Part shown: one piece after another, positions 16,535 through 24,424 of the stretch | Layout of the letters: the number at the start of each line of letters is the position of its first letter | Numbering within the stretch: the stretch's first letter is position 1 | DNA from: an uncultured Acidobacteriota bacterium | GTDB lineage: Bacteria; Acidobacteriota; Thermoanaerobaculia; Gp7-AA8 | Assembly: GCA_946887105.1 (NCBI GenBank) | Contig: CAMPKJ010000006.1 | Coordinates: forward strand, 1 to 50,327 | Length of the DNA stretch: 50,327 nucleotides | Direction of reading: 5' to 3' | The notes under the pieces: model-generated | What the model saw: the letters and a program-made list of their open reading frames with translations, nothing else | The model's database searches: none | What the model was told of the DNA's origin: nothing | Position numbers and translations under genes: made by a program

Positions 16535-16542
16535 GCGAAGCG

Positions 16543-17364
16543 TCACATCCTCACGATCTGATTGATCGCCGCCACCACCCGCAGCGACCTCGCCGACCGG
16601 CCCACCGTCACTTCCGACAAACCATTCGACAGCAATGCTTTCTGGCCGTGTTTCTGCCACCAGCGGCCGACGAAGACGATGCGGCCGATGCGGCCGATCA
16701 CGAGCTCGCCGGTCGATGCGCGGCCGCGGGGGCGGGTCTCGACGACGAGCAGATCGCCGTCTTCGATGCCCTGGTCGCGCATCGCGTCGCCGCGGGCGCG
16801 GAAGACGATCTCGCCCTGTTCGACGAGCGACTTCGGGAGCGCGATGGTCTCCTTCGCGCGCTCGTCGACCGCTTCGCCGTGACGGATCTCGCCGGCGGTC
16901 TCGACATCCACCCAGTCTGGGCGTTCGCGCAGGATGTCGCCCGCGGAGGCGCGGGGTGCTTCGACGCGGCGGACGGGCAGCCGCGGGAACGTCATCTCGA
17001 TGCCGTAGTGGCCGTTGCCGTCCTGGGAGAGGAGCGTTTCGGCGCGGGCCAGGAACGCCTGCGCGCGCTCGGCTTCGGCGCGCGCCTCGCGGATCGTGTC
17101 GGTGAGCAGGGGCATGTTCACCGACGTGCGCTCCTTGTCGCCGGCGTGGAGCGAGAGGTCGCCGAGGTGAATCTCGGTGAGGTCGAGGACGGCGGCGACC
17201 CGCTGGAGGATGTTGACCGAGACGTTGGCTCCCTTCTCGAGGGCGGCCAGATGGCGGCGGCTCACGCCGGCCAGTTTGGCCAGCTTGGCCTGGGTGAGGC
17301 CTTTCCGGATGCGTGCTTCGCGGACTGTGTCGCCGAGCATAAAAGGAACTTTTAGGTTACTCAT
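16543..17364 (-). CDS. XRE-family regulator with inactive LexA/S24-type domain
   Basis: A 273-aa transcription factor. The N-terminal Cro/CI-type helix-turn-helix (about residues 10-68; TQAKLAKLAGVSRRHLAALEKG) is followed by a helical linker (90-115, coiled-coil-like) and a C-terminal S24/LexA-like domain (about 170-265). In active family members a Gly-x-Ser-Met motif carries the nucleophile; here it reads GDAM with Ala194. The expected catalytic lysine position (VKR-like) reads VGR, with Gly233. Self-cleavage is therefore unlikely, so it may bind a ligand or only dimerise. The start MSNLKVP (17364) is preferred; MLGDTV (17340) is possible. The small HTH gene lies divergently upstream. Confidence 0.82.
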   Translation of the reverse strand: MSNLKVPFMLGDTVREARIRKGLTQAKLAKLAGVSRRHLAALEKGANVSVNILQRVAAVLDLTEIHLGDLSLHAGDKERTSVNMPLLTDTIREARAEAERAQAFLARAETLLSQDGNGHYGIEMTFPRLPVRRVEAPRASAGDILRERPDWVDVETAGEIRHGEAVDERAKETIALPKSLVEQGEIVFRARGDAMRDQGIEDGDLLVVETRPRGRASTGELVIGRIGRIVFVGRWWQKHGQKALLSNGLSEVTVGRSARSLRVVAAINQIVRM

Positions 17365-17661
17365 CGTTTGGGAAATTCGCAACACACGTGACAGCCACAA
17401 TGGTTCAGTAGTGAACGAGCGGGACGCTCAAACAGCTACTTTTGAGATGCACTCTCGCACACGGTGTGACGCCAAAGCGACTTTCCACCCCCTGTGGATG
17501 ACGTTTACTGCACAGGGCCTGGCGAAGGGTGCGAAATCGGTAGATCGCTACAAATAGAAGTGCGGACAGGAGTTGCGCACTATTCTGCCCGAACGGGCGC
17601 GCTTCCGGCATCTCCGGATTGACATCTATCCTGCTCGCGGCTAGTATGCAACATACTGCAC
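17365..17661. other. Intergenic control region between two HTH genes
   Basis: About 297 bp between the divergent S24-like regulator and the small XRE gene. It contains a strong promoter for the rightward gene (17619-17647). The rest is less GC-rich than its surroundings and holds no convincing gene; an 89-codon leftward frame (17405-17674) has no family resemblance or ribosome-binding site. Confidence 0.5.
17619..17647 (+). promoter_or_regulatory. Near-consensus sigma-70 promoter of the small HTH gene
   Basis: TTGACA (17619-17624), 17-nt spacer, TAGTAT (17642-17647), then 14 nt to the ATG at 17662. This is one of the two best promoters in the window. Confidence 0.75.
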
Positions 17662-17886
17662 ATGCCCATCTCACGCCTGGAGCAATTCATCAAGAGCCGT
17701 GGCATCAAGCCGGCGCACCTCGCGAAGGAATCGGGGTACAGCCGGCAGCACCTCTTGAGGATCCGGATGGGACGGATGGAGCCGACCCGCCGTTGTATCG
17801 CGGCGATAACGGCAGCGTGCCGGCGACTGTCGGGAGAGAACGTCCGAGCCTCTCAACTGTTCGAGCTGGACGAGGAGGAGCAGTAG
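17662..17886 (+). CDS. Small XRE-type helix-turn-helix protein
   Basis: A 74-aa protein that is almost entirely one Cro/CI-type DNA-binding domain (IKPAHLAKESGYSRQHLLRIRMGRMEPTRRCIAAI), ending in an acidic tail (ELDEEEQ). It probably acts as a dimeric repressor or activator. It is driven by a near-consensus promoter and lies 6 nt upstream of a single-domain receiver gene, so the pair is likely co-transcribed. No Shine-Dalgarno sequence is evident in the 14-nt leader. Its target could be its own promoter or the divergent S24-like regulator gene. Confidence 0.8.
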   Translation: MPISRLEQFIKSRGIKPAHLAKESGYSRQHLLRIRMGRMEPTRRCIAAITAACRRLSGENVRASQLFELDEEEQ

Positions 17887-17892
17887 CAGCCA

Positions 17893-18282
17893 TTGCAGCC
17901 TCTCAAGCATAGTCCTGAGCTCGAAATCTTCACAACGCGACGTGTCGCGGTCGTCGACGGAGATCGCCAGGCTGCGGAAATGCTGCACACATTCTTCCGT
18001 CTGATGGAGCTCGATTGCTCTCTGCTCGGCCCCGAATCCGACGTTCCTGCCACCGTTCGTAGAGACCGCCCCGACATCCTGATCCTCGATCTCGACCTGC
18101 CCGATCTACGCGCATTGGACATCGCCAACGCGGTACGGATCCTCGCGCCCGGATTGCCGATCATCTTTCTCACCGATCGCGAGCCCGAGCTCCTGCCCGT
18201 CGAAGGCCCGGTGATGCGCAAGCCGCGCGACCGGTTCGAGGAGTTGCTGCGGCTGTTCGAGCTGGTGCTGGCGCTGGAGTAG
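17893..18282 (+). CDS. Single-domain response regulator receiver protein
   Basis: About 129 aa with a CheY-like fold: acidic pocket VVDGD, phospho-acceptor Asp in ILILDLDLPD, hydrophobic beta-4 (PIIFLTD) and the conserved Lys in VMRKP. There is no output domain, so it may act by protein-protein contact. The start is uncertain: TTG at 17893 gives the full domain, while the next ATG (17980) would delete the first strand and the acidic pair. No kinase gene is adjacent. The gene follows the small HTH gene by 6 nt and is followed by the octamer arrays. Confidence 0.75.
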   Translation: MQPLKHSPELEIFTTRRVAVVDGDRQAAEMLHTFFRLMELDCSLLGPESDVPATVRRDRPDILILDLDLPDLRALDIANAVRILAPGLPIIFLTDREPELLPVEGPVMRKPRDRFEELLRLFELVLALE

Positions 18283-18306
18283 GGCGCGCTCGCGCCGCGA
18301 CGTCGG

Positions 18307-18485
18307 GTCTCGAAGTCGCAAAGTCTCAAAGTCGCAAAGTCTCAAAGGGGCGAGAGCCGCCGGTTCACGACTGCGAGTGCCTCCCGCACCTTTGCGACTT
18401 TGAGACTTTGAGACTTCGAGACTCGCACCGCGAGACTCGCACATCTCGCGAGACCGCCGCCGCCCGCCCTTTGCGACTTTGCGAC
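18307..18485. repeat. Inverted arrays of an octamer (GTCTCAAA / TTTGAGAC family)
   Basis: Five tandem octamers (GTCTCGAA, GTCGCAAA, GTCTCAAA, GTCGCAAA, GTCTCAAA; 18307-18346) face four complementary octamers (TTTGCGAC, TTTGAGAC, TTTGAGAC, TTCGAGAC; 18391-18422). Two more TTTGCGAC units follow at 18470-18485. The only variants are C/A and G/T swaps at fixed positions. The whole fills the gap between the receiver gene and the M13 peptidase, and the last cluster overlaps a -35 box. Confidence 0.9.
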
Positions 18486-18499
18486 TCGCGCCGTACGAT
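18471..18499 (+). promoter_or_regulatory. Promoter of the M13 peptidase gene within octamer repeats
   Basis: TTGCGA (18471-18476, inside a TTTGCGAC octamer), 17-nt spacer, TACGAT (18494-18499), then 9 nt to the ATG at 18509. Spacing is ideal and the mRNA would be leaderless or nearly so. Confidence 0.6.
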
Positions 18500-18508
18500 T
18501 CGCGCGCA

Positions 18509-20542
18509 ATGAAAAAGACGCTCCTGCTCCTGATCGCGTTCGCGCTCGCCTGCACCTCGTCGAAGCCGCCGGCTGCCGTTCCGCCGCCGCGGCCGAAGCC
18601 GCTTCTCGGCGAGCACGGGTTCGCGCTCTCCCAGGTCGATCGCTCCGTCTCTCCGTGCGACGACTTCTACCAGTACGCGGTCGGGGGATGGCGGAAGGCC
18701 AATCCGCTGCCGGCCATCTACGCCCGCTATGGGCGTTTCGAAGAGGTCGCCGAGCGCAACCGGCAGACGCTGCGGCAGATCCTCGAGACCGCGCCGGCGG
18801 ATTCGAAGATCGGCGCGTTCTGGGGCGCCTGCATGAACGAATCGGCCATCGAGGCGCAGGGCGCCGGGCCGATCCGCGAAGACCTCGATCGCATCGACGC
18901 CATCGCCAGCCGCGCCGCGCTCGTCGCCGAACTGCACCGGCAGCAAAAGAAAGGTGTGACCCCGGTCTTCCGCTTCTCGGCGCAGAACGACATCAAGAGC
19001 TCGAAGAACATCATCGCTGCGATCTCGCAAGGCGGGCTCGGGCTTCCGGACCGGGAGTACTACCTGCGCGATGACGAGAAGTTCCGGAACACGCGCCGCG
19101 AGTACGTCGCGCATCTGCAGAAGATGTTCGAGCTCGCCAGCGTTCCCGCGACCAAAGCCGCCACTGACGCGGAGCGCGTGATGGCGCTGGAGACGGCGCT
19201 GGCGCGCGCGTCGATGGCCCGCGCCGATCAGCGCAAGCCGGAGAACACGTATCACATCACGCCGGTCTCGGAGCTGCAGTCGACCGCGCCGCAGTTCCAG
19301 TGGCCGGAGTTCTTCGCCACACTCGGCTTGAGTGACCTCCGCTCGCTCAACGTCGCGCAGCCGGAGTACATCCGCGAGGCGAACCGGCTGCTCGACGAGA
19401 TGCCGCTCGAAACGTGGAAGGCGTACCTGCGCTGGAACGTCATCGACTCCGCCGCGCCGTATCTCTCGTCCGCATTCGTGACTCAGGACTTCGCGTTCCG
19501 GCAGACCGCGCTCTCCGGCACGAAGGAAAACCAGCCGCGCTGGCAGCGCTGCATCCGCGCTGCCGACGCGAACATCGGCGAGCTCCTCGGCCAGGAGTAC
19601 GTGAAGCGCGCCTTCACCCCCGAGGCGAAGGAGAAGATGAATGAGCTCATCGACAATCTCGTGGCGGCGTTGCGCGAGGACATCCCGACGCTGACCTGGA
19701 TGGGTCCGGAGACGAAAGAGACCGCGCTGGCGAAGCTCGAGGCGTTCCGCCGGCGCATCGGCTATCCGGACAAGTGGATCGAATACGACACGCTCGAAGT
19801 GACGCCGGAGTCGTATGCGAAGAACGTCATGGCCGCGCGCGCGTTCAATCTCCGCCGCGCGGTGAATCGCGTGGGCAAGCCCGACGATCCGAACGAGTGG
19901 GGCAACTTCACGCCCGCCACCGTGAACGCGAGCTACAGTGCCACGCGCAACAACATCACCTTTCCGGCGGGCATCCTCCAGCCGCCGTTCTACGATCCGA
20001 ACGCCGACGACGCCTACAACTACGGCGGCATCGGCATGGTCATCGGCCACGAGATGACGCACGGCTTCGACGATCAGGGCGCCAAGTTCGATCCGGAGGG
20101 CAATCTGCGGAACTGGTGGACGGCGAAGGATCTCGAGAACTTCCACGCCAGCGCCGAATGCATCATCAAGCAGTACGCCGCGTGGAACGTCGAAGAAGGT
20201 CTGAATCTCAACGGCGAGCTGGTCACCGGCGAAGCGATCGCCGACCTCGGCGGCGCGACGCTGGCCCTTCGCGCGTATCAGAAATCGCTGGAAGGCAAAC
20301 CGCGCGTCGTCGTCGACGGATACACGCCGGAGCAACGTTTCTTCCTCGGGTTCGCGCAGGTGTGGGGCCAGAACATGGCGCCCGAGGAGGCGCGGCGCCG
20401 CGCGCTCACCGACCCGCATGCCCCCGGTCCGGCTCGCGTGAACCTCACGGTCAGCAATATGCCGGAGTTCCAGGACGCCTGGAACTGCGTGGCGAGCTCG
20501 AAGATGACGCGCGCGGAAGGGGAGCGGTGCCGGATCTGGTGA
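18509..20542 (+). CDS. pepO: M13 (neprilysin/PepO) family lipoprotein metallopeptidase
   Basis: Zinc endopeptidase of 677 aa cleaving short peptides outside the cytoplasm. A signal with lipobox ALAC (Cys15) implies membrane anchoring. The zinc motif HEMTH is at 514-518 and the third ligand Glu575 lies in GEAIADLGG, with the family's substrate-binding NASYSATRN segment near 475 and a C-terminal CRIW. Length is normal for bacterial PepO. The start MKKTLLLLIAF is chosen over an in-frame ATG 30 bp upstream because it begins the signal peptide and sits 9 nt after the -10 box. It is the first gene of an overlapping three-gene operon. Confidence 0.93.
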   Translation: MKKTLLLLIAFALACTSSKPPAAVPPPRPKPLLGEHGFALSQVDRSVSPCDDFYQYAVGGWRKANPLPAIYARYGRFEEVAERNRQTLRQILETAPADSKIGAFWGACMNESAIEAQGAGPIREDLDRIDAIASRAALVAELHRQQKKGVTPVFRFSAQNDIKSSKNIIAAISQGGLGLPDREYYLRDDEKFRNTRREYVAHLQKMFELASVPATKAATDAERVMALETALARASMARADQRKPENTYHITPVSELQSTAPQFQWPEFFATLGLSDLRSLNVAQPEYIREANRLLDEMPLETWKAYLRWNVIDSAAPYLSSAFVTQDFAFRQTALSGTKENQPRWQRCIRAADANIGELLGQEYVKRAFTPEAKEKMNELIDNLVAALREDIPTLTWMGPETKETALAKLEAFRRRIGYPDKWIEYDTLEVTPESYAKNVMAARAFNLRRAVNRVGKPDDPNEWGNFTPATVNASYSATRNNITFPAGILQPPFYDPNADDAYNYGGIGMVIGHEMTHGFDDQGAKFDPEGNLRNWWTAKDLENFHASAECIIKQYAAWNVEEGLNLNGELVTGEAIADLGGATLALRAYQKSLEGKPRVVVDGYTPEQRFFLGFAQVWGQNMAPEEARRRALTDPHAPGPARVNLTVSNMPEFQDAWNCVASSKMTRAEGERCRIW

Positions 20543-21927
20543 CGTATCCGCTGGAACCCGATGCGCGCGAAATGCGTCGCCTCGTCGAGGAGGCGATGCA
20601 GCGCATCACCGCACACATCGAATCGCTGCCCACGCAGCCGGCGATGAACGTCGAAGGCGCCACCGAGTACGCGCGCACCCTCATCGAGCCGCTTCCGCGG
20701 CGGGGTCAGACCTTCGATTCGCTGCTGGACTTTCTTTTCGAGGACGCCATTCCGCGATCGTTCAACGCCGCCGGCCCCGGTTATCTGGCGTATGTGCCCG
20801 GCGGCGGGATCTTCCACGCCGCCGTCGCGGATCTGATCGCCGACGCGGTCAACCGCTACATCGGCGTCTGCGCCGCCGCGCCGGCTCTGGTGCAGCTCGA
20901 GGCGAACGTCATCCGCTGGTTCTGCGAGATCCTGCAGTTCCCGCAGTCCGCGGGCGGCGTGCTGACGCCGGGCGGTTCGCTGGCGAACTTCACCGCCATC
21001 GTCACGGCGCGCAAGGCGAAATTGCCGGACGACTTCCTGCGCGGCACGCTGTACTGCTCGAACCTGATCCACCACTCGTTCCAGAAGGCGGCCAACCTGG
21101 CCGGCTTCCCGTTCGCGAACATCCGCGAGCTGCCGGTCGATGAGAAGTTCCGCATCCGCATCGACGCGCTGCGCGAGGCCATCGCGCGCGATCGAGCCGA
21201 TGGGTGGACGCCGTTCCTGATCGCGGGTAGCGCCGGAACGACACCGACCGGCGCGGTCGACGATCTCGCCGCGATGGCAGAGGTCGCGCGCGAGGAGCTG
21301 CTCTGGTTTCACGTCGACGGCGCATACGGCGCGCTGTTCATGCTCACCGGGCGCGGACGGACGGTGCTGCGCGGACTCGAACAAGCCGATTCGGTGATCC
21401 TCGATCCGCACAAGACGCTGTTCCTCCCGTTCGGCACCGGCGCCGTGCTGGTGCGCGACGCGCGTGCGCTGCGCCGCGCGCATTCGTCGCACGCCGATTA
21501 CCTGCCCGATATGCAGCAGGAGGACGAGCTGGTCGACTTCTGCGAGATCTCGCCGGAGCTCTCCCGCGACTTTCGGGGGCTGCGCGTGTGGCTTCCGCTG
21601 AAGCTGTTCGGCATCGAGCCGTTCCGCGAGCAGCTCGATGAGAAGCTCGACCTGATCGAGTACGCGCTGCGTGAGCTGCGTGCGATCGACGGCATCGAGA
21701 TCGTCGCGGAGCCGCAGCTGACCATTCTCGCGTTCCGCTACGGCGATGACGACGCGCGGAACCGCCGCCTGCTGGAACGGATCAACGCGCGCAAACGCGT
21801 GATGCTCACGCCGGCCATTCTCGACGGACGGTTCGTGATCCGCATCGCCATCGGCTCGCACCGCACCCACCGCGATCGCGTCGACATGGCGCTCGAGGAC
21901 ATCCGCGCGGCAATCGGGGAGGTGTGA
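20527..21927 (+). CDS. Pyridoxal-dependent group II decarboxylase family protein
   Basis: PLP enzyme (fold type I) of about 466 aa related to aromatic-amino-acid, glutamate and DABA decarboxylases. The Schiff-base Lys296 lies in DPHKTLFLPFG; the PLP-binding Asp and Ala are in VDGAYGA, and GGVLTPGGSLANFTA is the phosphate-binding and stacking region. GTG at 20527 follows GGAAGGGGAG and overlaps the M13 gene by 16 nt; GTG at 20539 is an alternative. The family has diverse substrates (Trp, Tyr, Glu, Asp), which cannot be fixed here. Coupling to a peptidase suggests use of released amino acids. Confidence 0.88.
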   Translation: MPDLVTYPLEPDAREMRRLVEEAMQRITAHIESLPTQPAMNVEGATEYARTLIEPLPRRGQTFDSLLDFLFEDAIPRSFNAAGPGYLAYVPGGGIFHAAVADLIADAVNRYIGVCAAAPALVQLEANVIRWFCEILQFPQSAGGVLTPGGSLANFTAIVTARKAKLPDDFLRGTLYCSNLIHHSFQKAANLAGFPFANIRELPVDEKFRIRIDALREAIARDRADGWTPFLIAGSAGTTPTGAVDDLAAMAEVAREELLWFHVDGAYGALFMLTGRGRTVLRGLEQADSVILDPHKTLFLPFGTGAVLVRDARALRRAHSSHADYLPDMQQEDELVDFCEISPELSRDFRGLRVWLPLKLFGIEPFREQLDEKLDLIEYALRELRAIDGIEIVAEPQLTILAFRYGDDDARNRRLLERINARKRVMLTPAILDGRFVIRIAIGSHRTHRDRVDMALEDIRAAIGEV

Positions 21928-22688
21928 TGGAAGCGATTGCAGCGATCGAGCAGATCACGCGCAACTGCTATCGCAGCTTCGCCGCGTTGCCCGGCGCGGA
22001 ACTGCTCGATGACGGCGGCGTATTCGGCGTGATGTCGCACGTGCCGGTGCCGTTCTTCAGCGGCATCGCGACGACGAACATCAACGAAGACGAGGTCGCG
22101 GCGGTGATCGATCGCTTCCGCGAGCAGCGTTGCGCGTTCCGCTGGTGGGTGACGCCGTCGACGCGGCCGGCCGGTCTCGCGGAGATGCTCGAAGCGCACG
22201 GGATGCGGCACGCGTATGACGCGCCGGGCATGGCCGCAGACCTGACCGCGCTCGATCTCGAGGTGCCGCTCGCGGACGGCGTCGCGATCCGCCGCGTCGA
22301 CGATCTGACGGATTGGCTGGACGTGCTCGCGCCCGTGTTTTCGTGGCCCGCGGACGAAGCGGCGATCTGGCGCGATGTGTACGAGCGCCTCGGGCTCGCG
22401 GAGGACGCGCCGTGGACGCACTTCGTGGCCTGGCTGGGCGGCAAACCGGTCGCGACCACATCGTTGCTGGTGGGAGGCGCGCTGGCCGGGATCTACTTCG
22501 TGGCCACGCTGGACGAGGCGCGCGGGCGCGGGATCGGTGCGGCGGTGACGCGCGAGGCGATGCGTTTCGCGCGCACGCGCGGCGCAACGCACGCGGCCTT
22601 GCAGTCGTCGGACCTCGGCTACCGCGTCTATCGCGGACTGGGCTTCGTCGACTACTGCAATCTGCGCCTCTACGACTGGCGGCCTTAG
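21927..22688 (+). CDS. GNAT family N-acetyltransferase
   Basis: A 253-aa protein. The C-terminal half (about 150-250) is a GNAT fold: LGGKPVATTSLLVGGALAGIYFVATLDEARGRGIGAAVTREAMRFAR contains the RGRGIG acetyl-CoA loop, and GYRVYRGLGFVDY is the usual closing segment. The N-terminal half (RWWVTPSTRPAGLAEMLEAHGM) resembles the extra domain of two-domain GNATs. The ATG shares its A with the preceding TGA, so translation is coupled to the decarboxylase. It may acetylate an amine produced by that enzyme, an inference from position only. It ends in a 4-nt convergent overlap with the DUF885 gene. Confidence 0.85.
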   Translation: MEAIAAIEQITRNCYRSFAALPGAELLDDGGVFGVMSHVPVPFFSGIATTNINEDEVAAVIDRFREQRCAFRWWVTPSTRPAGLAEMLEAHGMRHAYDAPGMAADLTALDLEVPLADGVAIRRVDDLTDWLDVLAPVFSWPADEAAIWRDVYERLGLAEDAPWTHFVAWLGGKPVATTSLLVGGALAGIYFVATLDEARGRGIGAAVTREAMRFARTRGATHAALQSSDLGYRVYRGLGFVDYCNLRLYDWRP

Positions 22689-23872
22689 AGCCCGGACGGC
22701 AAGCGCGGCGACGCCAGCAGCTCGGCGAACACTTCCCAGCGCTTCTGCGCGTCGCCCTGCGCGTGACGTTCGACGTAGTGCCGGACGAGATCCTTGCCGA
22801 GGTTGTAGTTGATGACGTAGCTGCGGTACTGATCGAAGAACTTCACGCGCTGTTGCGCGCGCGCGGGCTCCATCAGCGCGTAGGTGGTCAGCCACTCCGC
22901 GGCCTCTTGAGCGGTGAGCTCTCCGTCGACATAGCGCCGCGCCGCCTCGTTGCCGGCGTAGCTGGTGCGCGAGATCAGTTCATAGACGCGGTAATAGTGC
23001 GCGGCGTGCGCGGCATCGAGTCCGGCGATCGGGAAGAGCGTCTCGCGTTCCATCTCCACGCGCTCGCCGGCCGGAAAGGCGACGTCGATCCCGTAGTTCG
23101 CGCTTCCTTCGGCGATCAGCGACTGCGCGGAGAAGAGCGCATACACCGAGAACTCCACCCAGCCGCGCTCGCGCACGAGCGTGTTCTCGAGCAGCGCGTT
23201 GTAGACGTGATGGCCGGGGTAGCCTTCGTGACAGGCGAGATCGATGGCGCGGTCGATGAAGATCGGCAGGTCGGTGTTGACCTGGATCAGGCTGCGGAAG
23301 CCGCCCTGGTACCAGTTGTAGCCGCTCCACGATTTGCCGTTCACGTATTCGACGGTGAACGTCTCGCCGTCCGGCAACGGCATGTGCGCCATCGTCTTGG
23401 CGCGGCAGACGTCGATCGCGGCCTTGAACACGATGTCGAGCTTGTCGCGCGGGATGACGAACTGCGCGCGGAAGGCCTCCACGCGTGAGGACAGCGACCC
23501 CTGGCCCGGCAACTCCTGATCGATGGCCGCGTTGAGCGCCTGGAAGTAATCCTCGCCATGCGACGGTGCCACGGCGTCGTAGAGCGCTTTCGATTCCTCG
23601 TCGAACGTGAAGCGCCGTCCCTGGAGCATTTCCGCGCGTGCGATCAGCGCCTCGGTCTGGCGGAGCAGGTAATCGCGGCGCGGCGACGCATCCATCGCCG
23701 CCAGCCGGTCGCGCAGGTTCGCGGCCGATGCGTGGATCTCCGTCAGCGGCGGGCGCGCGGCGCGCACTTCCTCGCGCCATTCCGCGGGACCGTAATAGGC
23801 GTCGACGTAATCCGCATCGTGCTCGCCCATCGCGAGCACGAGCCGCACGTATTGATTCGCATCGTCGTTCAT
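22685..23872 (-). CDS. DUF885 family predicted metallopeptidase
   Basis: A 395-aa member of DUF885, a gluzincin-like family. The motif CHEGYPGHH (His215, Glu216, His221/222) is the characteristic zinc site, and a downstream EGSANYG segment probably supplies the glutamate ligand. There is no signal peptide, so it is probably cytoplasmic, unlike the many secreted DUF885 proteins; it is also shorter than the 550-600 aa common in the family. The start ATG 23872 stands 8 nt after TACGAT with no Shine-Dalgarno sequence. Family members tested so far are peptidases, but the substrate is unknown here. Confidence 0.82.
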   Translation of the reverse strand: MNDDANQYVRLVLAMGEHDADYVDAYYGPAEWREEVRAARPPLTEIHASAANLRDRLAAMDASPRRDYLLRQTEALIARAEMLQGRRFTFDEESKALYDAVAPSHGEDYFQALNAAIDQELPGQGSLSSRVEAFRAQFVIPRDKLDIVFKAAIDVCRAKTMAHMPLPDGETFTVEYVNGKSWSGYNWYQGGFRSLIQVNTDLPIFIDRAIDLACHEGYPGHHVYNALLENTLVRERGWVEFSVYALFSAQSLIAEGSANYGIDVAFPAGERVEMERETLFPIAGLDAAHAAHYYRVYELISRTSYAGNEAARRYVDGELTAQEAAEWLTTYALMEPARAQQRVKFFDQYRSYVINYNLGKDLVRHYVERHAQGDAQKRWEVFAELLASPRLPSGL

Positions 23873-23880
23873 GAGCGTGC

Positions 23881-23886
23881 ATCGTA
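23881..23886 (-). promoter_or_regulatory. TACGAT -10 box, leaderless geometry
   Basis: TACGAT on the minus strand ends 8 nt before the DUF885 ATG at 23872. No clear -35. It lies in the 74-bp space shared with the divergent DinB gene. Confidence 0.45.
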
Positions 23887-23946
23887 TTACTGCTGGCTCG
23901 ATCGTGGGGCTGGACGCCGCCGCGATGGCGTGGCAGATTTGCGCGC

Positions 23947-24396
23947 ATGCGTGAACTGTTGCTGGCCAATCTCGAGGCGGCGTATGCGAAGCACGGATGG
24001 CATGGAACGACGCTGCGCAACGCGATCCGCGGCCTCACCGCGGATGATGTGGCGTGGCGTCCCGCGAAATCGCGGCACAACATCTGGGAGCTGATTGCGC
24101 ACGCCGCGTATTGGAAGTACGTGGCGCGGCGGCGGCTGCGCGGCGCGAAGCGCGGGTCGTTTCCGCTGAAGGGGAGCAACTGGATCCCCGCGCCGGAACG
24201 GATCGACGAGGCCGCATGGCAGGAGTTGATCGCGTTGCTCGAGGAGCAGCATCGGCTGCTGCGCGAGGTGGTGGCCTCGCTCACGGACGCGGAACTGCGC
24301 GATCCGAAGAAGCAACGCCTCATCTATGGCGTCGCCGCGCACGACGTCTATCACACCGGGCAGGTTCAGCTGGTGAAGCGGCTCCGGCAGGGGTGA
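23947..24396 (+). CDS. DinB-like four-helix-bundle protein
   Basis: A 149-aa member of the DinB/YfiT superfamily of metal-binding four-helix bundles. Features are the helix with SRHNIWELIAHAAYWKYVA supplying the first histidine and the final YGVAAHDVYHTGQVQLVKRL, whose two spaced histidines complete the usual triad. Members include thiol transferases and proteins of unknown role; damage induction cannot be inferred. It is divergent from the DUF885 gene. The ATG at 23947 is the first in frame; no strong ribosome-binding site is visible. Confidence 0.85.
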   Translation: MRELLLANLEAAYAKHGWHGTTLRNAIRGLTADDVAWRPAKSRHNIWELIAHAAYWKYVARRRLRGAKRGSFPLKGSNWIPAPERIDEAAWQELIALLEEQHRLLREVVASLTDAELRDPKKQRLIYGVAAHDVYHTGQVQLVKRLRQG

Positions 24397-24424
24397 GGCA
24401 CGCTTTTCGCCTGCCACGTTCCGC

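Noticed and set aside
17405..17674. 89-codon leftward ORF in the regulator intergenic region
   Set aside because: No ribosome-binding site, no family resemblance, and it overlaps the strong rightward promoter.
16436..18485. Possible CRISPR array from the regularly spaced short repeats
   Set aside because: Units are 7-8 bp, tandem without spacers, and arranged as inverted pairs; no cas genes.
18365..20419. 684-codon leftward open frame opposite the M13 peptidase
   Set aside because: Arg/Leu/Val-rich shadow frame running into the octamer array; no ribosome-binding site or domain, and the rightward frame has full M13 motifs.
20278..21870. 530-codon leftward frame opposite the decarboxylase
   Set aside because: Shadow frame; the PLP decarboxylase motifs are all in the rightward frame.
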